From the NCBI RefSeq assembly GCF_045679555.1, contig NC_092091.1, positions 66,109,291-66,173,290 on the forward strand: a stretch of 64,000 nt of DNA, read 5' to 3'. The notes beneath the pieces were generated by a model. It did not search any database. It was not told the DNA's origin and saw only the letters and a list, made by a program, of their open reading frames with translations. Position numbers and translations under genes: made by a program. This DNA comes from Salvelinus alpinus. Lineage: Eukaryota; Chordata; Actinopteri; Salmoniformes; Salmonidae. The first letter of the stretch is position 1; each line of letters opens with the position of its first letter. Below, one piece after another: positions 54,831-64,000 of the stretch.

Positions 54831-57800
54831 AAATGTACTAGCGTTTTATCGTGGTTATTCATCCTCTTTCCCTCCTGTGCTTTTGTAGCAGGGTGAGTAA
54901 GGGCAGAACATTACTGTTGTACACATTCATCTATGTTGGGTGTTGAGGGGTTCAGCTGTGTAATATATGCAACACAGTGATGTTCATTAACAAGGAGTGG
55001 CTCTCCTGCCTGCACAGCCAGCCTGCGGATGAGAGGAATGGGCCCAATGTTCTTCCTTTGAGAGACTGAAGCAAACTAACATTTCATCCTTCACTAGGTC
55101 ACATGATTATTAGCTTCTGGAGGCCATGTTATTTCAAGCAGAAACGTTGCTGTATCAGGGATTAATACAGCTCTGCGTACTTGTGAACTTGCGATAATGC
55201 GATCCACCAATTTGGCAAATTAGCTCTATACCGTACATCCGTGCTTAGCATGGTTTGGTAAGCTATTTGCAGACTCAAGTTGTATTCAATGAACCAGTAA
55301 CTGTTTTTTTGGGGGGGGATTTCAAGACACGGCACTCTGCTGCCTTGTGTGAAAGGATGTAAAGCTTGATATAAAGTAAAATGCTAATTGTATCAGTTAT
55401 CATTTATTTTGATGAGTACATGAATTAAAACATATATTCTTGGACATTTTGGTAGTTTTTTTTTTTAGAGACGCAGTAGCAGATTTGATGGACTATGGCC
55501 CTACGATGTGTATTCATGGGAAACGGCAAACAGCAGGGTGAGTGAGCCTGACCTCCGTATTGATGTTCACTGGCTCAGGCATGTGAGGAAGTCCATGTGC
55601 TCCAGGAGAACTACAATACCCAGCTGTCTGTTTTTCTATACAGACCGAGCTATGTGAGGAGACTCTGCTACTCTGCTACACTACAGCTGGCTCCAGCCCA
55701 GACACACACACACACACAAGGTTCAGCCTCTCTCTCTCTCTGTCTCTGGACACTCCCCCAGTCTGAACTTTGAACTCTGACTGAAGAGTTCTTCTGTTGT
55801 TGTGTTGATGAAATGTCTGTCTTTGTTTGTCTGGGAGTGAGTCTCCAGAAGGCACAGTGTACGTACTGGGCTACTACCGCAGGTGGATATCTGCAGTGTG
55901 ATCAGGGAATGCTCTGGCCCCTTAGAGGTAGAGTCATCAGCTGTTATAGTCCTACATCCAAATGACAGTTTTTTTACCAGGCTGTGCTCACTCCATATGC
56001 TCTGGTTTGATCAGGATGGAGGCCTAACATGGAGTCACTGTGGATGTTTCATAACAGAGAGGACACTAGTTCTCGACCTTTCAGACTCCGAGTGAGACTT
56101 GCTTGCTAACTTGCCTCTGCTCAGTCACAGAGTAATAAGCAGGTCTTATATTTTGACTCAATTGCTGGGCCAAAACAACAACAAGATGGCTGACGGTGGA
56201 GTGCTGGTAGGGCCAGATCTCCTGCTGTCACAACTCCTGTTGACACAACAGACAGAGGAAGCCTCGCCGATGGCATTTATCACGTAGTAAGAATCACAGG
56301 AAGGAGTAGTGATTGAGTAGAGGCGTCTCAGGATGAGAACATGCCGAGGCAGCAACATGCTTCCTGATTCCCCATGGAGGACCACAGTCATCAAGTGGTT
56401 TTTAATATTAGCATTTGGCCATATTGTAACCAATAATTCACCACAATTTGACCACGGTGCTAGAGATTAGTGTCTGTCTGATATTAAGTGACCATCACCA
56501 ATAATTAGCCACACATTGACATGCTGTTAGTAAGGTTTGGTATAAATTGAAGTTTGAAATGGAAGCATCTGTTAAAAGCAAGTGAAAATAGCCTAGTAAA
56601 CGAGGAATGTTTCCCAAGCATTCACCACAGCTCTGACCTTCTTCAATGGTAAATCATTAATGTGCTTCATCACAAACTTGGCTGTTGGCCAGTTTTTGGA
56701 ATATTTGTCTACTGATTTAATGACGAGCTCATATTATGCAACTAGGAAGTGTGGTATAAGAACAGTGTGAAAGTACGAGGCTAGATCCTTTTTTCCCTTC
56801 AAGAAGACTTTGAAGTACGCTACAATGATCAGTGATAATGACAGTATCTTGACTGTCTGTTCTCTAAATACATCTATTTGAAGTCTGTCTGCTGGCTGGT
56901 TTGATGCTGTGGACGACAGTCCTCCTATGTGAGTCTGCCAGATCACTACGCACAGACTCACACGCTCATTTGGCAGAAGAGATGCTGCACAGTGCCTGGC
57001 TCAGTGACTATGTCCATCTCCCTACTCTACTAGACTGTACCCATCTCTCTTCCTCTCTCCCACTCTCTCTCTCTTCTTCTTCCTCTTTCTTCTTCTTCCT
57101 CTCTTCTTCTTCCTCTCTCTCTCTCTCTCACCTTTGTCAGGACTAACCTAATGCTTGTTCTCAAAGGCAGACACACCTTCCGGATGTAAAGTGTAAGGTT
57201 CAATTACGGGTGACCAGACCCACCATCACCCTCAGCAATTGAATCAATGCAGTCTTGTCAGAGTGTCTACATGGGAATGGTTATTCTGAAATATCTACCA
57301 CTGAGAGAGAGCGAGAGGGGGGGAGGGAGGGAGAGCGGCAGAGGTAGAGAAAAAGGCCAGTGTACAAACTGAAGGGGTTTTGAAGTGTGGCGTGGACAAG
57401 CCCTGAATGAGACACTGTGTCCTCTGTATGCCACTACGTTCACCGGCTACACCACTGGTCTACTGCTCCATGGATGGATGTCCTGTGCTGACATGAAGTC
57501 CCTACAGATGACAATTATTTGGCTGGTACAATCTGGCACATTTACAGCAAATCTTGATCAATGTGCGTTGTCCAATAAACGTCATAATGTAAAAGGCATG
57601 TGAATAATAGATTTGTTAAAGAAAGATAGAGGCCTACCTGCACATTGTTGAATGCTTACAATATTATTGTGCAACGTTTAGACCCAAAGGTCTTCGGCAT
57701 CATGACTTTACTCTTTGTACCCTGGACCTGCAAGTCACTGAATGTGCGTATACTACCTCTAAACTAAAAATAGAACAATGCGCTAGGATGGTCAAGAACT

Positions 57801-58210
57801 GTTTTTGAAGGGGAAGAGGTCATGCATTGGCTGTGGGGATCTGTAGTAATTAAGTCTGCTAATTAGCAGCTGGGTAGTCTCTCCCTGTGTGTGTGTGTCC
57901 TCATTATGTTCATATCTCCTATGCAAAAACAACCTAGCTGGATGCAGACAGCAGCTCCTCCGTGATGTATATTGCCTCACCCAGGCTCCATCCATAATGC
58001 TATTTATAACCATCCATGTTGTTTGAGAAAAACACCAAGCCTCCTGCTCTCCTGCACATCAGCCCATATGGCGGGAGTTGAGGGTAGTATGCAAAACCGA
58101 TACGCCTCGGTGCATACTTTAACCACATTTTGTATCGTAGATATGTAGTGGTGTCATTATGTTATATGGTGTACTGTTTTTATGTGTCATCTTAATGTGT
58201 TTGTACTGCA
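54829..58210. other. LRBA intron, no gene seen
   Basis: CT/TTC-rich tract 57059-57130, GA-rich tract 57304-57350 and a short CA run near 55702. No coding exon recognised. Confidence 0.4.
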
Positions 58211-58262
58211 GGAAGAGTAGTTGCTGTCTTGGCATCAGCTAATTGGGATCCCTAATAAATAC
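58211..58262 (+). mobile_element. Short retroelement 3' end
   Basis: GGAAGAGTAGTTGCTGTCTT and AATTGGGATCCCTAATAAA match a common fish LINE 3' end. Confidence 0.5.
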
Positions 58263-59619
58263 GAATAATTTAGTATGGTTACATGCAGAATATAATATGA
58301 TTATTGTGAATGGTCAGATTAATATAATAGTTAGATTTAAGTGTTTTACATGCTTTGCAAGAAGAACGATTTCCCTAATAATCCTGTTTTTACATGGACA
58401 CATCTAAACTCAGGCTACCTGATGGGACTTTGATACATGCAGAAAATCGGCAGTGACCATGTTATTTTCGTGAAGCTTATTTAATTCTAAGTTTGGACAT
58501 AAAGTTTGTATTTGAAAACTATTTCTAAGATGCATACTTTTTAAAGTTTTTCCGAACTCACTTCACTCGTGCAGTAGAAGGAACGCGTGTGCTGATCGTG
58601 CTAGCTCACCCGCTGATCAAATATGCCGCTATAACTCTGACTTTAAGACGTTTACATGTCCTAAAAATCAGACTGATTGCTCACAAAACCAGGTGTTTTA
58701 ATTGGCTAATGCTTACTTCGATTATGACCTGAAGCCGATTTTTAAGATGAGCAGAATAAGGTGTTTATATGACTATTGGTATATTCAACCTTCTGCCACA
58801 ATCAGTTTAATATCTAATTATTAGTGTGCATGTAAACACACACAGTGATTATGATTTCTTCATCACCTGTTGATCTGGTCTTCTGCTTTTAAAGGGCAGA
58901 CATCTCTCCCATGTCTGTAAGTGGTCTATTGTCATGCAACTTTGCACTATAGTCTAATTAAAACCAGAGCTGGGTTCAAATACATGTGTATTTCAGTATC
59001 TGGTATGAGTATTTTCAAATACACAGCCCAAAATGAGTACTTTGAATGGTTATATGTAATAACCAAATAGTCTACCAAGTTGTATTTGAGTCTTTTTCAA
59101 ATACTTATTTCAAATACCTGGGTTAAATGCATATTTGAGTCAGTGTATTTGAGTCTTTTCAAATACTTTCCAAGTTTTTATCTGTACATGTATTCTCGTT
59201 CCCAGAAAGAGTCTGAGAAAATAAGTTTCCGTGGTTTGTTGATGTAAAATATGTCTCGTTCTCAGAAAGATCAGCTAGCCTCTCATATCAGAGAGCAGAT
59301 TTGGACGTTTCCTGGAAAAGCAAAAAGAGACTCGTCAGACTGTCTAATGAGGGTCATTTCCTGACCGCCCCTTACCCTTTCCCCTCGGGCGGGATGGCCC
59401 ATTTAGCTGCTGAACCAACACCATGTCAGATCACTACTATAGATAGATAGCACCAATGGTCTAGACAGCAGAAGCACCAATGTCCGGTCTTCGACTGAGT
59501 AGCTTTATAAACCCAGGGAATTCTCCTGACCAACATGACTTGACCAAGATCTGACCAGAGTTGATATTTAGAGTGTAGTTATAGCTAGCACCCATTGTTT
59601 TCCTGGTCAGGTCACATGT
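58263..59619. other. LRBA intron, degenerate repeats
   Basis: About 58,300-58,840 looks like an old DNA-transposon segment (TGTTTTTACATGGACACATC near the left, GCATGTAAACACACACAG near the right). 58,970-59,180 has repeated TTTCAAATAC/GTATTTGA motifs. No gene. Confidence 0.4.
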
Positions 59620-60727
59620 TTTTAATTTGATTTATTTCACCTTTATTTAACCAGGTAGGCAAATTGAGAACACGTTCTCATTTACAATTGCGACCTGGCC
59701 AAGATAAAGCAAAGCAGTTCGACACACAACAACACAGTTACACATGGAGTAAAACAAGCATAGTCAATAATACAGTAGAAAAATAAGTCTACATACAATG
59801 TGAGATAAGCGAGGTAAAGGCAAAAAAAAGGCCATGGTGGCGAAGTAAAAACAATATAGCAAGTAAAACACTGGAATGGTAGATTTGCAGTGGAAGAATG
59901 TGCAAAGTAGAGAGAAATAATGGGGTGCAAAATAAATAAATAAATACAGTAGGGGGAGAGGTAGTTGTTTGGGCTAAATTATAGATGGGCTATGTACAGG
60001 TGCAGTAATCTGTGAGCTGCTCTGACAGCTGGTGCTTAAAGCTAAGTGTTTCCAGTTTCAGAGATTTTTGTAGTTTGTTCCAGTCATTGGCAGCAGAGAA
60101 CTGGAAGGAGAGGCGGCCAAAGGAAGAATTGGTTTTGGGGGTGACCGGCGAGATATACCTGCTGGAGCGCGTGCTACAGGTGGGTGCTGCTATGGTGACC
60201 AGCGAGCTGAGATAAGGGGGAACTTTACCTAGCAGGGTCTTGTAGATGACCTGGGGCCAGTGGGTTTTGCGACGAGTATGAAGCGAGGGCCAGCCAACGA
60301 GCCAACGTGTACAGTCTAACCAGACACCTAGGTATTTGTAGTTGTCCACGTATTCTAAGTCGGAACCGTACAGAGTAGTGATGTTGGATGGGCGGGCAGG
60401 TGCAGGCAGCGATCGGTTGAAGAGCATGCATTTAGTTTTACTTGTATGGCATTGAAGCTCGTCTGGAGGTTTGTTAACACAGTGTCCAAAGAAGGGCCAG
60501 AAGTATACAGAAGGGTGTCGTCTGCGTCGAGGTGGATCAGAGACTCGCCAGCAGCAAGAGAGACATCATTGATGTATACAGAGAAGAGAGTCGGTCCAGG
60601 AATTGAACCCGGTGGCACCCCCATAGAGACTGCCAGAGGCCGGGACAACAGGCCCTCCGATTTGACACACTGAACTCGATCAGAGAAGTAGTTGGTGAAC
60701 CAGGCGAGGCAGTCATTTGAGAAACCT
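59620..60727 (-). mobile_element. LINE fragment, same family as the SH3D19-intron copy
   Basis: Minus strand: 3' end ATTTCACCTTTATTTAACCA near 59634-59653, then RT pieces SMGVPPGSIPGPTLFSVYIN, LIHLDADDTLLYTSG (YADD changed to DADD) and VDNYKYLGVWLDCT. A large internal deletion joins VWLDCT directly to VGWPSLHTRR. Inactive. Confidence 0.85.
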
Positions 60728-61084
60728 AACCATGTTCAGGAAAAACACCTGGGCCCATAGCCACACCAGACTCCAGGGCCCGCAGCCACTCCAGACTCCA
60801 GGGCCCGCAGCCACTCCAGACTCCAGGGCCCGCAGCCACTCCAGACTCCAGGGCCCGCAGCCACTCCAGACTCCAGGGCCCGCAGCCACTCCAGACTCCA
60901 GGGCCCGCAGCCACTCCAGACTCCAGGGCCCGCAGCCACTCCAGACTCCAGGGCCCGCAGCCACTCCAGACTCCAGGGCCCGCAGCCACTCCAGGGCCCG
61001 CAGCCAGAGAAGTAGTTGGTGAACCAGGCGAGGCAATCATTTGAGAAACCAAACCATGTTCAGGAAAAACACCTGGGCCCATAG
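60682..61084. repeat. Duplicated LINE leader (two copies, 324 bp apart)
   Basis: 60682-60760 and 61006-61084 share AGAGAAGTAGTTGGTGAACC, CATTTGAGAAACC and CATGTTCAGGAAAAACACCT. Each copy leads into a 25-bp minisatellite. Confidence 0.88.
60751..61005. repeat. 25-bp minisatellite, array 1
   Basis: About ten copies of GCAGCCACTCCAGACTCCAG plus GGCCC; the variant base makes AGACTCC. Confidence 0.93.
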
Positions 61085-61408
61085 TCACTCCAGACTCCAG
61101 GGCCCACAGCCACTCCAGACTCCAGGGCCCGCAGCCACTCCAGCCTCCAGGGCCCGCAGCCACTCCAGCCTCCAGGGCCCGCAGCCACTCCAGCCTCCAG
61201 GGCCCGCAGCCACTCCAGCCTCCAGGGCCCGCAGCCACTCCAGCCTCCAGGGCCCGCAGCCACTCCAGCCTCCAGGGCCCGCAGCCACTCCAGCCTCCAG
61301 GGCCCGCAGCCACTCCAGCCTCCAGGGCCCGCAGCCACTCCAGCCTCCAGGGCCCGCAGCCACTCCAGCCTCCAGGGCCCACAGCAACTCCAGCCTCCTG
61401 GGCCGTAG
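61071..61408. repeat. 25-bp minisatellite, array 2
   Basis: About thirteen copies of the same unit, but nearly all carry AGCCTCC instead of AGACTCC; only the first two units keep the array-1 form. Confidence 0.93.
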
Positions 61409-62265
61409 CTGAATCAGTCAGGTTTAATGTGTGGCTACAGGGGGATAAACGGCTCTGTAAAACAGGGCTGCATTCCCACTGATAACGATACCTAGACTGA
61501 GTAATGAGAGAGAAGAGCCTGCCTTAATGCCTAACCATTTTAATCTTGACAGAGTAACGGCAGTTAAGCTGTGGAATTTCCATCTTCCATCCCCAACTGC
61601 AGCAGAGAAATGGCCAGCGATAAAAGAGGAAGGGAGAGATTATGGTCAAATATCTCTGTGCTCCCTGCTATCAAAGGAACTCGCATCCGTTTAGTCAGAT
61701 GAAAGGGAAGAGATGGATTGTTTTTTAAATTGAACTGTTTCAGCTGCTACCTTGTTTTGGGCCTATAGCCTGGTCCCTGGTCTGTTTGTACTGTCTGTCT
61801 TGCCACCTCGCAAGACAGCACAAATGGGACCAGGCTAGACTGCAAGCTATAAATCACATGGTGAAGTTTACAAATCTGATAAGCAAAGGAAATGCACTGT
61901 TTTTACCTCAAAGGCTAACCCAATAGAAAGACTTCCAGGATGTGTGGTTATCGGCTTTACAGTGTGAGAGGAATCTAAACGTACCAAACAATATTTTGTA
62001 CAGTTCTGAGACCAGGGTTCTTGCTATATATGGTGCCTGTTGATTTATAGCACTACAGTCAGTGTAGAGCTGACCATACATTACAGTGGACTGGATAAGG
62101 CCCTGTGCAGCCGGCCGACCGAGCCCACCTCCTCCTCTGTGTGATTACAATTCCTGGCTGCTAGTTTTTCTTCTGCTCCTGAGGGAGGGAGGGAGGGAGG
62201 GGGGGCAGGCTAGCTAAAGTGTTTTCTAGCCGCAGCTGTGCTGTGCAGTAGTGAGTTTATTAATG
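61409..62265. other. LRBA intron, no gene seen
   Basis: A small palindrome near 61768-61843 (TAGCCTGGTCCC / GGGACCAGGCTA). Otherwise unassigned. Confidence 0.4.
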
Positions 62266-62271
62266 TGTTGG

Positions 62272-62302
<31 letters not shown>

Positions 62303-62303
62303 C
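62266..62303. repeat. (GGCA)n microsatellite
   Basis: About eight GGCA units, close to CCCT runs at 62330-62346 and GGGA runs near 62183-62200. Confidence 0.9.
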
Positions 62304-62928
62304 TGGTGCTCCTGAACAGGCTCAAGAACTCCCTCCCTCCCTCCCTGTGGACCTCCCCAGTCCTCATGCGACCTGGCTGTAACATCAACAAACTTACACA
62401 GAACAGTACAGTCTGAAAAAAGCCCTCTGTGCATGGAACATATCAACTGAAAGGAACTGAAGTGGAACATCAACGTGAGGTCTGTTTCACAGCTCAGACA
62501 GCATGAGATGCTGGCTGTTATGGTGATGATAACACCGCAGCATAGAGGATGATGCCATGTATAACCAATCACAGCCGTATTTGTAGAAGCCCACAGTCTA
62601 AAAATGTTTTGGTCCCTGTTGTCCAACTCAGTTTTCTATTACTACGACAACCAACATGTTATGTTTACTCTTGGATGCCTAGTGAAGCAGAGTGTGTACC
62701 AGTCCTAGTGGCCTAGATAGATGAAGTGAGTGTTTAAGCAAGTAGTTACTTCGCTGTACATTTAGCCCTAGAGAACAGTGTGATTGAGTAGACGGTGATA
62801 TGAATATACTATGATGTAATAAGCCTGTAGGTGTTAATTGTTCTGATGGAATGCCAGCCCTGTGTGCTCTCTAATGGAGAGGACCATAATGGGAAAACAT
62901 TCATTAAGCGTAATTGCAGAGGGATGTA

Positions 62929-62930
<2 letters not shown>

Positions 62931-62988
<58 letters not shown>
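62931..62988. repeat. (CA)29 microsatellite
   Basis: 58 bp of CA, followed by a CGCACGTACACACA/AAGTACTCGCACGTACAC duplicated segment to 63060. Confidence 0.95.
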
Positions 62989-62992
<4 letters not shown>

Positions 62993-63182
62993 AGTACTCG
63001 CACGTACACACACACACACGCACGCGCACAAGTACACACAAGTACTCGCACGTACACACACTCCTAATCTAATGATGCAACACCCCACAGTGAACAAAAC
63101 GTCTGGAAGCCATAGTTTTAATCCACAACTGCTGGACTAGATCATATTAGATCAGCTATGCCCCCCGCTGCTCATTTCATTT

Positions 63183-63203
63183 GTGTGTGTGTGTGTGTGT
63201 GTG
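63183..63203. repeat. (GT)n microsatellite
   Basis: About ten GT units. Confidence 0.85.
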
Positions 63204-64000
63204 TCACTAATAGCATGAAAAAGGCACGGTTGTGGAACTAAATGTTAATGAGTTAGAATGCAGTCAACAATGTCAGATCATCGCTCCTTTTTATTTAAAA
63301 TTCATTGATTTAATAATGCATTTTTGATTAAAGAGACCCGTTTTTTTATTTTTCTCTCTCCAACCGTGTAGAAGTGTAATTTCTGCAAGTTGGTCATTAA
63401 TCACTATTTGTGCAATAAGAGAACTCACTGAAAAGATATTTGGCCTGAGCTTAATGGAAAATGTTGAACACATTGATGCTGGGTGTGTTTGTTTAAAGAT
63501 ATTACTAACAGAATACATTTGACGCTGTGCATATCTCTGTAACGAGGCAGTATTGGAAGTGCAATGGTATACATTGTAATCTTCCCGCACTCATCTCTGT
63601 TTCCCCCCCAAATGTGTGTCATTCTTCAATCCCCATCCTCTAATCTGCAATGTCAACTCTGGTCCTGTGTGAGCAAATTTAGAATTGTTCCTACCTACAA
63701 CTTTAAGGAAGCCCCTCGCCCCCCACCTGCCTTTTTCTCTCCCTGCTGAATCCCATTTGTTTATGTCTTCCTCTTTCTCTGAGCGTGGTATCAGGGGAGG
63801 ATGTGCCTCTGAACATCAGCTCACTACTACCAGTGACTCTGCACTTCAAACCCTCACATTGGCCTATATCAGGTCATAATTAGCTGTAGGACTGTCACAT
63901 CATAGGCTACCTCAAGCTGAGGAATTGACATTTCTTTCCTAATATCTTCCTCTGTTTGGAAAGAGGATGATATCTCGAGTCTCGTTGACGCAGAGGAGGT
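63204..64000. other. LRBA intron end of window
   Basis: No gene or repeat recognised; 63,230-63,560 is AT-rich and repeat-free in appearance. Confidence 0.4.

Noticed and set aside
60726-61412. Several 90-218 codon ORFs on both strands
   Set aside because: All are translations of the 25-bp arrays; 25 is not a multiple of 3, so every frame cycles through the same units without stops.

Overview
The window reads as vertebrate nuclear DNA, almost certainly a salmonid fish (Salmo, Oncorhynchus or a close relative). It has GT-AG introns, decayed non-LTR retrotransposons, tRNA-derived SINEs of the salmonid HpaI type, many palindromic DNA-transposon derivatives and long CA/CT microsatellites. Three protein-coding genes are recognisable: SH3D19 (+, coding exons 10361-23852), RPS3A (-, coding exons 29713-25732) and the first coding exon of LRBA (+, 36412-36594). 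Order and relative orientation match human 4q31.3, where these genes are also neighbours, which supports all three calls.

Layout. 1-10.3 kb: upstream flank or early intron of SH3D19, holding a rearranged L2-like LINE (about 660-1805), a second decayed LINE on the minus strand (about 4096-7080), SINEs and a small MITE. 10.36-23.85 kb: nineteen SH3D19 coding exons in one unbroken reading frame, ending in five SH3 domains; the introns hold an antisense LINE, two minisatellites and three copies of one hAT-like MITE. 24.6-25.7 kb: short tail-to-tail spacer. 25.7-29.75 kb: complete six-exon RPS3A with a 5'TOP start, a poly(A) signal and an intronic C/D-box snoRNA. 29.75-36.4 kb: head-to-head spacer rich in palindromic elements, ending at the LRBA promoter/5'UTR. 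36.6-64 kb: first large LRBA intron, with no further exon found; it holds nested DNA transposons, a 45-bp minisatellite of 33 units, LINE and SINE fragments, a long inverted duplication and a compound LINE/25-bp minisatellite duplication.

The three genes are not a functional operon. SH3D19 is an SH3/proline-rich adaptor (endocytosis, ADAM and EEN/endophilin binding), RPS3A is a small-subunit ribosomal protein, and LRBA is a BEACH-domain vesicle-trafficking scaffold. I found no convincing new biological system. The most unusual material is structural: nested hAT insertions with intact target-site duplications, large inverted duplications, and minisatellites with ordered variants. Exon borders were set by joint splice-site and reading-frame consistency; homology calls come from recognised protein families, not from a database search.
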